A stretch of DNA of 64,000 nucleotides from Fomitopsis serialis (GCF_022376445.1 NW_025955059.1:86507-150506), one strand, 5' to 3'; shown: positions 38,195 to 48,479, counted from the stretch's first letter. Notes: generated by a model from the sequence alone, not told the origin. Program-made: numbers and translations.

Positions 38195-38493
38195 ATGAGC
38201 TTCCTGGGTCTCCGCAAGTGGCCGACTCCTGCATGTTTGCCCGTTTGCATCCAACTCTATCTGTCTAACTCGTCCGCGCTCTAGGTCGCCAAGCCCATGT
38301 GGCCCTTCGTCGCCGCTGGCGCACTCACTTTCTTCCTCGTCTCGAAGGCGCAGGACATGGGTGTCAAGTGTATGTCTGTCTCCTTGTCCCTGCTACGTAT
38401 CGCTCAAGTCATGCAATGCCCGCAGCCGAGACGTGGCGCAACGACCCGCGCAACCCATATGCTGCGCAAATCGCAAAGGAGGCTCATCATTAG
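38195..38493 (+). CDS. ATP18: ATP synthase subunit J (mitochondrial F1Fo)
   Basis: Tiny three-exon gene: 38195-38230, 38285-38369, 38426-38493, encoding about 62 residues. Sequence landmarks: MSFLGLRKWPTP, then VAKPMWPFVAAGALTFFLVS (the single membrane-spanning helix), KAQDMGVK, and the C-terminal ETWRNDPRNPYAAQIAKEA. This matches subunit J/i of the fungal F1Fo ATP synthase, an accessory subunit of the membrane sector in the mitochondrial inner membrane. The first intron (38231-38284) has a GC donor (GCATGT) and a normal CTCTAG acceptor; using the nearby GT would destroy the VAKPMWPF frame. Reading frame is otherwise intact. Confidence 0.9.
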
Positions 38494-39232
38494 GACGTAT
38501 CCGCAGATGGAGTTGTAGAGCAGTTCCTGATTTCATGCATGTGCCGTATCATTCCCTTCCCGTTTGAGCCGTCCGCCATGGAACAGCGACTTGACGTTCA
38601 GCATCCCGCGACTTTCGGAAACCTGACGCCGCCTTTCCGTGAACAAGGCGTATGCTGTTATTGCACATCATGACTCTCGGTCGTGTCATCGATGTATGTG
38701 CTCTCAATGTGTCCTCCGTCTTTTACCCGTACTTCCTCACCTACTGCTCATGCGGTTTACCTGCAGATCAGGCTATGCGGTGCCGTATCTTCAATTTCTC
38801 AACGATGTGCAAACTGCGGGTGAGTTCGACGCTGTGCATGCTCGGGGACGCAGGCTATCGCCCCCTGTCTCGCATCTGAGTTCTGTCGCTTGTGCGCCCG
38901 ATATGTGGCCTTAGGACACTGGCGGTAGATTCAAATCGGTCGTGACTCGATGCTGCGCTAGTTAGCAGCATGATAGTTGATCCTCGCTGCGTCCAGTTGG
39001 ACAGCGGCAGCGGTGGGTACGTCAGCTGGCGGCTTTTCCAGTCATACCGATCCATGCAGAGGGAGTACGTGGGCTGTTGCACTGTACTTCCGTGTGCCCG
39101 TCGACACGACATCGCTACTGCGCTAGGCGTTCCGGTCTCCCGGGAGCTCGTATTTAAAGACGACCTATGTGCTCTCGGTATCGTATGTAACAAATTCCCG
39201 TCGTCACCTCTTTACTTGTCTAGCCTCCCACA
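38494..39232. other. intergenic, no gene recognised
   Basis: About 740 bases between ATP18 and the NmrA-like gene, both on the plus strand. Contains the ATP18 3' flank and the promoter of the next gene. Short cysteine-rich frames have no recognisable domain. Confidence 0.4.
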
Positions 39233-40224
39233 ATGAATGTCTTCTCCATCGGTGCATCCCGCAACATCGGCTATCATGCAGCGCGTCGACTGCTTGGTAA
39301 GTTTATTCACCTTTCCGTTTCATCCTTCAGTGATTAGTTTCAATGTTGTGCCCGTCACAGCCAAAGGCGCTACAGTGACGTTCCTCTTGCGCTCGACCTC
39401 TGTCTTCGACAACAACCAGGAAATTCAGGCTCACATCCGTGCCGGAACCGCACGCCTCGTCAAGGGCGATGCCTTGAAGGCAGAAGATGTCAAGCGTGGT
39501 TGAGAAGCGGCACAGGGTGCCAAGGATGGCACCATCGACCTCGTCATTTTCACCGTCGGTAAGTTGTGTCACTGCTCCCGTGCATCGACACGAAGTATAC
39601 CTTGTCCATGTAGGTGGCTTGCCCTCGTTCCAAATGACGAAAGGCTTCCTCGTCAACCCGCCCAACCTCTGCGCTCAGTCGTTTCTCAACCTCGTCATCA
39701 CCATGCCCGCCTCCCTGCGTAGACCCTCCGCCCAGCCACGCTTCATCGCCGTCTCCTCTATCGGACTCTCGCACGCCGCGCACGCCGAGCTCCCACTCCT
39801 CCTCAAACCGCTCTACGGCTACGCCCTCCACCAGCCGCATGCCGACAAGCTCGCCATGGAGTGGGTCATCGCGCACTGCGCGGGGTGGGAGTGGGCGCAC
39901 GAGACGCCCACGGGGATACTCTCCGCAGACTGGACGAGCCTACCTGGCCTGCCCGCGTTTGGCGAGCTGGAGCATGTTGTCGGTATCCGGGCGGCGTTAC
40001 TCACGAGCGGGGCGTGCAAAGCGGACAAGAAGAAGAATGGGAAAGTGCCTTATAGGCAGAAGGACTGCGAGCTTGGGGATGGGTATACTATCTCGAGAGA
40101 GGACGTCGCACATTACTTTGTGGAGGGGCTCATGTTGCATTGGGATCAGTGGGAGGGGAAGTGGGCCCACATTGCGTATTGGATGACTATCCGTAAGGAT
40201 TTAGAACCGACCGATCGTCTCTAA
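39233..40224 (+). pseudogene. NmrA-like NAD(P)-binding protein with internal stop
   Basis: Atypical short-chain dehydrogenase / NmrA-like fold. Exons 39233-39296, 39361-39558, 39614-40224. N-terminal dinucleotide site SIGASRNIGYHAARRLL (GxxxNIG), then GATVTFLLRS, RLVKGDALKAEDV (typical of this family after the fourth strand), DLVIFTVGGLPSF, and FIAVSSIGLSHAAHAELPLL with a later YGYALHQPHADK resembling the Tyr-x3-Lys region. Exon 2 has an in-frame TGA at 39501-39503, where a Trp is expected before EAAQGA. Frame on both sides is the same, so this is a base substitution, not an indel. The rest is well kept, so the mutation is recent, allele-specific or a rare miscall. The frame continues past AHIAYW to 40224; the last 15 or so codons may be fortuitous. 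Confidence 0.72.
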
Positions 40225-41930
40225 ACGAGTTGTAGCGGAGCTTTAATTCTGTTTAGAACGAGTTTCTAATCCGTAAGACGAGTTTAGAACGTTTAGATCA
40301 CTTCTAAATCAAAACCCATTGGGTAGTAGTCTCCGGGCTGGGAAGACGAAGAGCCTCTGTGCCTTGGACCCGCCGCTGCAGTTGCTACCTCACGCGCCGC
40401 CCGATCCACGAGCAATACCACGAGTAAACACACCTGAGAGGTTAAGTACTCATGCACATGTTCAATATACAATATTCACAGGCGTAGTAAGTCGCATTGA
40501 GCGCTTCGCACGGCGCGCTGTTCTCTCGCTTTTCCGCTCAACCATCTCCCACCTGCTCCGTCAACGCGTCAACGTTCAACGTTCATTCAACTCCCAGCCT
40601 ATCCACCGAATGTTCAGATAGACACTTCACGTCCCTCTCGTGAACCTTTGCACTTTAACACTCGACTCAGGCTGTGGCAACCTCTGGCCGAACACGCGGC
40701 TCCGGTGACACACCCGCACAACCCAGGACTTAAGCATGCGCGTAGAAGTCCTGCATCGAGCAAGAAACCCCCAAGGAGCCTGGAGCAAGAAGGACGGGAG
40801 GCGAGTGAGAAGAGGAAGGAAGGCGAATGATGTAGTGCGAGCGGATAGAATGAGCGCGAAGGCATCAAGCTCAAAGGTACGCCTCCACTGTCAGACACTC
40901 CATTCACGGCTGCCCTTGCGCCAGCAGGTGACTGATCAACGAGATGTCCGTCGTGTGCTTTGCTGGCCACGACGTCAGCTCCTCTGTCACTCAGGACGAC
41001 TTCTACGTCGTACCCGCTGCTACGCATGGCATCACGTCGGACGCGTGTCGCTGCACATCCAACGTTGTGCTCCGTTTACCCACGACCGACGGTCATGATG
41101 TAGTGAGTACATCAAATGTTCTGCTCGATGTACACCTTGCTGACGAAGAGCACAACTCGTCCTGCGTACTTGCAGAAGCACCCAATGTCACGGTGTCGAT
41201 GGATTCCACACACGCGCGCGATGAGCCGTGGCCCATTCTTCCTCTATGCCACATTACAAGCCCTCGAGAATAGACGGCCTTGCCGAGCGGCAGCGCACTG
41301 AACAAGCCAGGCAGCTGGAGCTTGCCGAGCACGAGCCCAGGGAGCCCGAGCCCGGCGAGGACGAGTGCGAAGAGTGTGTCCACTACGAACACGAGCAGCA
41401 CGCTTAAGACGCGGACATACAGCAGGGGCAAGCCAAGTACAATGGGCACGACACATGCGGGCACGACGGCGCCAGCGGCGCCGACACGGGTGAGCACGGC
41501 GCATGCGGGCCCGGGTATGACACAGGTGAGCACGACGCAGATGGGCAGGTAGGTATGCGAGCATGAGCGGGATGAGCGCGCTCTAGACGAGCGCAACGGG
41601 AGAAAAACAACGAGCCTCGATTAACATCAACAAGGCAAACACGATCAGGGCCGGCCAATACGACCAGGATGTGTACAACACTTACAACCCCAGCAAGTGT
41701 CAGCCCAACAAGCGGAAGCTCATCAAGCAAAGTGCTGCAGCAGACAAGCCCGCCGTCCAAGTGTCCGAGGACAGAATAGCGAGCTGGATGGATCGGGAGT
41801 TGATCGGGAGCGTACAGGCCCGCGTTGGAATCGCAGAGCGCTCGTCTCCCCGTACATTACCTGCGGGCGCTAGGCCAAATGCGGAAGGATTTGATTTGCT
41901 TTAGGATAGCAGTGCGACACCGCAGCCGGG
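40225..41930. other. boundary region, no gene assigned
   Basis: 1.7 kb at the junction between the conserved block and the repeat-rich block. Left edge has three repeats of ACGAGTT(T) with GTTTAGAACG. A plus-strand frame at 40944-41273 (CFAGHDVSSSVTQDDFYVVP) and Ser/Thr-rich frames to 41904 could be exons of a spliced gene, but none is recognisable. The opposite strand at 41093-41596 gives a hydrophobic frame that is best read as a shadow of these Ser/Thr codons. Confidence 0.3.
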
Positions 41931-41964
41931 ATTTAGCTCGGGGGGGTACCCCCCCGAGCTAAAT
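41931..41964. repeat. perfect 34-bp palindrome
   Basis: ATTTAGCTCGGGGGG followed by GTAC and then the exact reverse complement CCCCCCGAGCTAAAT, with no mismatch and no loop. It marks the left edge of the repeat-rich part of the window. The palindrome could extrude a cruciform or be the terminal motif of a small transposon. Confidence 0.95.
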
Positions 41965-42042
41965 TCATGCGTTTAGGTCTGTTCCAGGTTGATTCCAGGT
42001 CTCTAAAGTTGTGGATCTCCGCTACGCGGTCGGAAATATATT

Positions 42043-42236
42043 TATAGGGGATTTTCGACCAATATTCGGGGTCAGGGAGGGGTCAGGGGCAGATTTTCAC
42101 AAAAAACTGGACCTCTGCGCATGGAGAACACCCATCAATTATAGGGGATTTTCGACCAATGTTCGGGGTCAGGGCGGGGTCAGGGCGAGGTTTTCACAAA
42201 AAACTGGACCTCTGCACATGAGGAACACCCAACAAT
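42043..42236 (+). repeat. 97-bp tandem duplication
   Basis: Two consecutive copies of a unit starting ATAGGGGATTTTCGACCAAT and ending near AACACCCA(T/A)CAATT. They differ at about ten positions and include the internal GGGGTCAGGG(A/C)GGGGTCAGGG motif. Noncoding by appearance. Confidence 0.85.
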
Positions 42237-42247
42237 TTCCTGTTTCC

Positions 42248-42496
42248 TTACCCGCACTCGCGCTACATGCGCCATTGCGGGTAAACGACCACTGTCCGAG
42301 ACTGTTACCCGCACTCGCGCTACAGCGCAGATGCGGGTGAATAGACAGATCATTACTCTACACAACACACTAACACAGTACAGTAATAATATAGCTACGT
42401 CAATGATTCATGCGTCACTCATGCACTTACTACCGAATACCCATTTTGTAGGGGTATTTTACCCCCTTTCGCGCTGCCGGCACGAGTGCGGGTAAA
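42248..42496. repeat. cluster of three TTACCCGC hairpins
   Basis: Three elements with arms reading TTACCCGCA and TGCGGGTAA: 42248-42284 (9-bp arms), 42307-42338 (7-bp arms ACCCGCA/TGCGGGT) and 42458-42496 (7-bp arms TTTACCC/GGGTAAA). The first two also share the loop start CTCGCGCTACA. They look like degenerate copies of one small hairpin, perhaps ends of nonautonomous transposons. Confidence 0.75.
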
Positions 42497-42558
42497 GAAG
42501 CTTACGAATCAGTTATGAGACGAAAACAAGCAACCTGGACGGCTAGGTTCGTCACAAG

Positions 42559-42596
42559 CCCTAACCCTAACGGGCGCTAATTCCGTTTAGCGCCCG
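42559..42596. repeat. telomere-like CCCTAACCCTAA and adjacent hairpin
   Basis: Two CCCTAA units (42559-42570) directly abut a 10-bp perfect stem CGGGCGCTAA / TTAGCGCCCG with a 6-base loop (42571-42596). Two units are too few to claim a former telomere; the juxtaposition is simply noted. Confidence 0.6.
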
Positions 42597-42715
42597 GGAC
42601 TTGAGCACGTGGACACACCACACGGAGGACGAACGAGAGAGGGGAGAGCAAATGGGAATAAGAAGAGGGTGGACGCGGCGACAAGTCCAGAAGTGGTTGA
42701 GCAGCCACGGCACCG

Positions 42716-43099
42716 ACGGGCAGGGACTGGTGAGCCGACGGCGCACCCGCGCGGGAGGGAGCCCGCATGACCGCCCCGCCACGCTGCAGTGCGCCGTCGG
42801 CGCACCCCGAGGAGGCGGCGAGCGCGGTGCACAGGGTCGCCACTGGCCGCCAAAAGCCAGGCGAACACGGGGCCGGTGTGAGCATGGGAGTCACCGCGGA
42901 GGGGTGCGCCGATGGCGCACTAGCGGTGACGACCTGCTCACACCGGCCCCGCGAGCCGGCTGCGGCGGACAGGGCGGGCCGAGTGCACTTCGCTCGCCGC
43001 CTCCTCGGGGTGCGCCGATGGCGCACTGCAGCGTGGCGGGGCGGTCATGCGGGCTCCCTCCCGCGCGGGTGCGCCGTCGGCTCACCAGTCCCTGCCCGT
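42716..43099. mobile_element. foldback element with nested inverted repeats
   Basis: Outer arms 42716-42824 and 42991-43099 (109 bp each) are inverted copies with about one mismatch. Inside lies a second inverted pair, GGGGCCGGTGTGAGCA at 42869-42884 against TGCTCACACCGGCCCC at 42935-42950, and a third, GTCACCGC / GCGGTGAC. The 384-bp unit could fold into one long hairpin. No coding signal; peptides from the two arms merely repeat each other. A foldback/MITE-like element is the likeliest explanation; a source of hairpin RNA is possible. Confidence 0.8.
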
Positions 43100-43303
43100 T
43101 CCTCACGAAGGTGCCTTCGACTGACGGACTTAGCGTTGCGGCCACCCTCGTCTTATTCGTAGTCCACTTATTCTTAGTCTTCTTATCCAGTCTTATTCTC
43201 ACACAAGTCAGTGATACACACGATAACATTCGTCATTAACGGTCATTAAATTGTACATGAGATGATGCAAAAAAAAACGCGGCCACGCGACAGGACGACA
43301 GGC

Positions 43304-44240
43304 TCACTTCTTCGACCGCTTCTTCTGGCGAGCATCCGCGGCGCCGGCACCAGGAGTACGCTCCTCGCGTGCCGCCGGGCCCGCCTGCAACCGATTCACC
43401 GGGGCGGCCTTCCGATTCGAGCAACGCGGGGCTGCGTCAGGTTTGGGCGGGCTGCTGCTGGGCTCGCGAACGCGCTTCGGCTTGCGGGGGGTCGGGGACG
43501 CCGACGAGGCCGACGACAGCGGAGACGACGGCCGAGTCGACTCAGAGCGCGAGCTCGTCGAACGACCGCGCAAGTCGGACGGGCCAGCCTCCGGGACCTC
43601 GGGCACAACGGGCTCCTGGTTGACGGCCATGTCGTCGACGTTCATGTCGTCGACGAAGGGCGGGGCGGACGGGGCACGGGAGAGCGAAGTCGAGCCCAGC
43701 TGGAACGACACCGCGGCGATGGTCGGAGGGACGGCAGGGGGACGAGTCGGCGAGCGCGTCGGCGAGCGGAACCACAGCGAGGGATCCAGCTGGCCGGGGG
43801 TGTCACGCGCACTCTGAGTAGATGGTTCAGGTGCGATAGGTGTTGAGTGGCGTGACACCACGGGCGGCGGGGGGGCGAAGGGCGAGGCGGGGACCGGGGC
43901 GGGATGGACGAAGGCGGGGGCGGCGGCGCGGGGACCTGGGGGTCGACGTCCATGGAGTCGACGGGGTTCTCGCCGGCTGCGGACGTGTCCGGGATGGGGG
44001 CGGGGGCTGCGCTCGACTCGGCGGAGGGCTGAGGGGCCTGAGCCGTGGCAGGGTCCTCGGCGGCGGGGACAGTCTCCTCGGCGGCGGGGGCAGTCTCCTC
44101 GAGGCGGGAGGCCGGCTCCTGGACTGCCGGAGTGTCCTCGTCGCTGTCCGAGATGAGGGCGCGCGACTTCGGCCCCTTCTTGCGCGAGGTCTTGGGGGCG
44201 GGGGCAGCCGTCTCCTCAACCTCAGGGGAGACCTCAGGAG
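43304..44240 (-). CDS. proline/serine-rich nuclear-type protein, TE-region gene
   Basis: Disordered, low-complexity protein. It begins after an acceptor near 44240 with acidic/alanine-rich sequence (EVSPEVEETAAPAPKTSRKK, ALISDSDEDTP). It continues through SMDVDPQVPAPPPPPSS, a long proline run, DPSLWFRSPTRSPTRPP, the acidic VDDMNVDDMAVNQEPVVPEV and a serine-rich part, and ends in a basic nuclear-localisation-like tail DARQKKRSKK. One C is missing in the CCCCCC run at about 43875. No folded domain is seen. It lies between the foldback element and the TET/JBP gene and may be a transposon-associated accessory protein; that is context only. The 5' exon is not found; the flank above 44250 is repeat DNA. 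Confidence 0.5.
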
Positions 44241-44480
44241 CCTACTGAGTAAGATTTAACGTTCGGAACGTTAAAGCCGGAGTGAGATTCGCCCGTCTCG
44301 AACGTGGCGGCCGGCGCCGGCCGGAGGGGTCCGGGTCCACGTTGCAGACGTGATCGTTGCCAGTGGACCGGCCGGAGAGCATGCCGGCCGGTTCGGCCTC
44401 GTCGCCAACGTTGCGGCCGGCCCTCCCCTCCTCAAATCCCATCCTGAACGCTTCACCTGGCCTCTATTCCCCGAGCGTTC

Positions 44481-44788
44481 CAACGCTCCGGCCGGAGCGT
44501 GTCCCAGCCCACCCCTCACTCCTCAACGCTCCACCCGGCCACCTTTACCGAGCGTGTCAACGCTCCGGCCGGAGCGCGTCCCAGCCCACCCCTCACTGCT
44601 CAACGCTCCACCCGGCGTATTTCACCGAGGGTTCCAACGCTCCGGCCGGAGCATGTCCCAGCCCACCCCTCACTCCTCAACGCTCCACCCGGCCCCCTTT
44701 ACCGAGCGTGTCAACGCTCCGGCCGGAGCGCGTCCCAGCCCACCCCTCACTGCTCAATGCTGCGCCCGGCCTTGCCTGTCAGCAAAAC
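44481..44788 (+). repeat. 77-bp tandem array, four copies
   Basis: CAACGCTCCGGCCGGAGC begins at 44481, 44558, 44635 and 44712, an exact 77-bp period. Copies alternate between two subtypes (CTCACTCCTC versus CTCACTGCTC after CCCAGCCCACCC), so the array grew as a 154-bp dimer. Every unit contains the 16-bp palindrome CGCTCCGGCCGGAGCG. The unit length is not a multiple of three and the frames it opens are artefacts. Confidence 0.92.
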
Positions 44789-45080
44789 CGGCGCCCCGAG
44801 ATTACATCGGCCACTCGGGTGATACATTGTCCAAGGGGCTACGCTAATTTCGGTGATGGGACATCATATTGTGATTTCACATCAATATGGATCACTATGG
44901 ATCTATGCTTCGGGTGGAGGCATCGACTCGTGATCTTATCCAGGGCATGAGGTAGCCTCATGGCGAACGGAAGGTACCCACGAGGCCGGTTTGGTGCGGG
45001 GATGTCTGTCTGATATATCTCTGCATTGCCTTGAACCCTTGCGACACTGCTCATTCCCCTGCCTCTGCCTTGTTCATACG

Positions 45081-46290
45081 ATGATCACACCGGAGCAGGT
45101 GCGCGTCCAGTACTTGTCGTATTTGGACGCAATGTATCTTCGCTTCCTCTCGGCACCGGAATCGCGCGCCCCGCGTGCTCCACTCCCCGGACTACTCCTC
45201 GATGTGTATCTCGTCCGCCAGGCCCGGCGTGCAGCTGAGATGCTTGCAAAGGCGTTCAATAATCGACGTACGTGCCCATAAGTTGTCAGCTTCCATGGTC
45301 ATTTACTCATTCATGAGCAGTTACTTTGCCGTGGGATGCAACAACTCATCCATGTGCCGTCCCGGACGACGATGAATTGGCCACGGTGCAATACGATGAT
45401 TGCTCAGACCCGCTCACCATCGAAGACAGTAAGGGCCGGATGCTGTTGTGGCATCTTCCCGGCGTGATCATAGAGCCCTTTGAGGTACGCCGGAATCCAG
45501 AGGGCTTTTGCCGACTGTCTCTAAAACAATACATAAATACAAGGGTGTAATATGGGATGCGACGATGGACCTCAACCCACTCTTGGCCCGGAACCGCCCG
45601 AAGGCTAGCGCGGGCTGGAGGGAAAATATCGCGAACTTCCGGCAGCCGCAGGAGGGGGACGAGCTCGTCCCGGCATGTGTGTCGTTTTCACCGGGATGGT
45701 TCCAGCTCGGACACGACGTACGTATTCCAATACGTTTTCGACATTATTTCTCTCACAACGAGCAGGGCGCGGACGATGTGCCAAGTGTCTCTCGACTGCT
45801 CGCCGATCCGAACACTGCCGTCGCCGGCCGGGCGTGGTTGGCCGAGATGATCTATCCGCATATCATCATCTCCGGTGTGCTGCACATTATGCACCCGGAT
45901 TTATATGACGCCGGTATTGCCTCGGTTGAAGCCTTGCGAAGCGATCCAGACCGGGCCAGCGTTGTGGATACGTGGCAAAACCCATTCAATGCGCTCTCGG
46001 TGGTGACAAACCGCGCAAGCCCGGTTCATCGCGACAAGATGACTCCTCTGAATGTCTATGACATTTTGATGACCATCGGGGGCGATCACGAGCAGGTCAT
46101 CCGGTTCCCGACATTGCATCTCAGGCTTCCCTATCACAGTGGTACAGTGACAGCGTTTTCGGGCACTCGCCTCCCCCATGAGGTTCCGCTTTCATCTGCG
46201 GAGCGGTTGTGTGTAGCGTATTTTATGCGACGGAATGTACATCGCTGGGCAAATGTGCCTTCTGCCGGTTGGCGCAGCACTGGAGAATGA
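45081..46290 (+). CDS. TET/JBP-family 2-oxoglutarate/Fe(II) dioxygenase
   Basis: Spliced gene starting MITPEQVRVQYL at 45081. Introns are inferred at about 45270-45322, 45485-45539 and possibly 45719-45763. The C-terminal catalytic part carries the double-stranded beta-helix signature of fungal TET/JBP enzymes: NPFNALSVVTNRASPVHRDK with the HxD iron pair, YDILMTIGGDHEQVIRFPTL, LRLPYHSGTVTAFSGTRLPH with the distal His, and ERLCVAYFMRRNVH with the Arg that would hold 2-oxoglutarate. These enzymes oxidise 5-methylcytosine or thymine derivatives in DNA. In basidiomycetes the family is published as expanded and linked to KDZ transposons, and a KDZ transposase lies 2.5 kb away. All expected catalytic residues are present, so it may be active. 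Substrate is not predictable from sequence. Confidence 0.83.
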
Positions 46291-46532
46291 GGAGGACGGG
46301 AGGCGGGGAGAGTGGTTAGCGAAGGGAAATGGCTATACATTTGGCACTCCGTAGCTGTACGTTTCGGGGTCCATAACAATCCATGTTCTTTGTTGATCAC
46401 AATATGCTCTGATGCGCATAACGCACACCGGGACATTACGTAGGTTTGACCGGGGAAACACAGGCACATCTCAGTAACATCGACATCTCATTGTGCACTA
46501 CTTTGGAGTCTGATACAATACCACGGTGAACA

Positions 46533-47541
46533 TTACTTGAATGCGGAATCAATCACCCGGAAGTACGACACTGCTGCCGGGGCCGTTGGAGTCTCCCCGC
46601 GCTGCCAGGCTTCCAGCTCGGCCGCATTGGCCCGGGCGGCAGCATGCCAAAAGTTCAGCTCTGCCTGTATGTAAATGTCCATGGTTTTCATCGCCTTCCC
46701 CAATTGCTGCAACCATTTCATCATGTTGTTTGGCATACTGGCTGGCATTTCATCCGGGCAGAGTTTCGCCGGGAGCGGAAATCTGGGCAGGTGTACGCGA
46801 TTAATTTGCTCGGCGCGAACAGTGACTTTGTCCTAAGACATGCATTAGCATGACCGTTTAGCAGGGTGATAGGTCATCCGTTCGACGTACCCGCAATTTC
46901 TCCAACTCGAGATGCTGCGAGACACGCCGAAGCTGATCCTTGGATGCTTGGAGCTGGTCTTTGATGATGTCGTCCATACAAGCCTGGTTTGCTCTCAATT
47001 CCTCCAGCATTGCTTCCGGGGTAGTAATTCCAGCGGGTAGGTCGTTCACGGTTTGATTTACCGCGCCTTCCCATGCCACGGATTTAGTATCACCGGGGAT
47101 GCGCGCATCGGCCCGAACATTACCTATGTGCTCTCCGCCCGAGACTGGCATTCTCGGGAGATATTCCGGCGTTGAATTTTGACCATCGCCAACCATTGTG
47201 GTTCCCTTGATTACATTCGTAACAATGTCCACCTCTTCGGCACCCGGGGGGCCACAATCTCACAGTAGGCGGACATGGCGTCGGTGAGACCGTAGGCTTC
47301 GGCGACGTCGGCCTTCAGGAGCTCCTGAAGGCCAATCATGAGGGCAGAAACCGACTAAGTTGTTCGTTTGCTGTGAGTCTACGTAAGCAGTACCTGGCAC
47401 ACTCACCAGGCCGACAACGAAGTTGTCAAGTGCCCCGGGCGCGGCGGGATTCCCTTTCGCTTCGGCAAGTGTTTGGAGAGTCTTGGGAATCATGAGATTG
47501 GTTTTGATGTCTTCCAACACTTTGGTGAGGATTGCATTCAT
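46533..47541 (-). CDS. coiled-coil protein of unknown function, TE-region gene
   Basis: Three exons, about 300 residues, starting MNAILTKVLEDI at 47541. Exon 1 ends ALDNFVVGL before an intron at about 47345-47406. Exon 2 has IGLQELLKADVAEAYGLTDA and, after a missing C in the CCCCCC run at about 47247, EEVDIVTNVIKG and the helical LQASKDQLRRVSQHLELEKL. After the intron 46833-46890 come DKVTVRAEQINRVHLPRFP, MPNNMMKWLQQLGKAMKTM and a Trp-containing helix to 46533. No catalytic motif. Position between the dioxygenase and the transposase suggests a passenger of the same element; no function is assigned. Confidence 0.6.
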
Positions 47542-47920
47542 GTTGACTATGAGGTTCTCGGTGAAGAGTGCGGGGGCTGTGTAATCGCAATGGTAGTTGA
47601 TGTGGACACAGTGCGATGGAGGTCTTATCGGTAACTGATCTCCAATCTAGAGCACGTGATTCGACTCTGGGAGGGTTGCCTTCTTTGGTATGGGATGCTC
47701 GGCACGTGTGTCACATTGCCGAGACATGACTTCTCGCAATTCAGGTGGTGTGACAGTATTTGTGCTTAATCACCCCATCACACCGTCCTTCTACATTCAG
47801 CTCACACTTGTTTTCTCTTCCAATATGGATATGGTGTGTTCCCGTCGCTCCCACCAATCCCATCTCGTGCATTAACCGAGATGGGCAGTCATACATTCCG
47901 GAAACATTTCCGTTTTTCAG

Positions 47921-48199
47921 ATGGGAGCTCCTTGCATTTGCATTGTCCACCCCGTGAGTGCTTCCCACGGTTCATTGGAGAGCGCCCTGGTAACATTATT
48001 ACTTAGGCATGCCGAGATTGTCGCCGGGCGGCCGAATACATATTCAATCACCCGATATCTGTTCGGGCAGGTTATTTTGTCGGTCACATACGAAAGAAGC
48101 CAAGTATCCATGCGTGTGCCCGACACCGATGATCGCCTGGAAAGAATCATGTTGCTTTTTGATGTTGTTGAGGCACGGGATGGAATGTTAGAGGGTTGA
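47921..48199 (+). CDS. short unrecognised frame, possible exon
   Basis: Open frame of 92 codons directly after a good acceptor (TTTTTCAG) and starting MGAPCICIVHPV. Contains GRPNTYSITRYLFGQVILSV and ends ARDGMLEG. It may be the last exon of a small plus-strand gene beginning near 47.7 kb. No similarity recognised. Confidence 0.3.
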   Translation: MGAPCICIVHPVSASHGSLESALVTLLLRHAEIVAGRPNTYSITRYLFGQVILSVTYERSQVSMRVPDTDDRLERIMLLFDVVEARDGMLEG

Positions 48200-48479
48200 C
48201 CACCTCGTCATAACTGTAGTGGCGCTTTTCTCCTGCTATCGTGCTTTGCATTAGAGTTTTGAATGCCAAAGGCCCTTCACTAATTACCCGAGACCTGGCA
48301 TGGAATATAACAATCCTTGCCCGGTCACATTTATCACGCATTCGGTGTGTCCCTCTAAACGCACTGCCAGTCCCTCTAAGATCCAACGACCGACAGGTTA
48401 TTGGGATGCCAATGTTATGTATAGAGGTGTGCTGCATTCTCACGGACACTCCCTGCACCGAGGCCGGGCCAAGAGGTTC

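Noticed and set aside
39501..39503. TGA as selenocysteine in the NmrA-like gene
   Set aside because: Family has Trp there, fungi of this group lack selenoproteins as far as is known, and no SECIS-like hairpin was seen.
41093..41596. Hydrophobic 167-codon minus-strand frame that looks like a membrane protein
   Set aside because: It is opposite Ser/Thr/Gly-rich plus-strand codons, whose complements give Val/Leu/Ala; no loops or charged residues typical of transporters.
42559..42570. Interstitial telomere or chromosome end
   Set aside because: Only two CCCTAA units; not enough to distinguish from chance.
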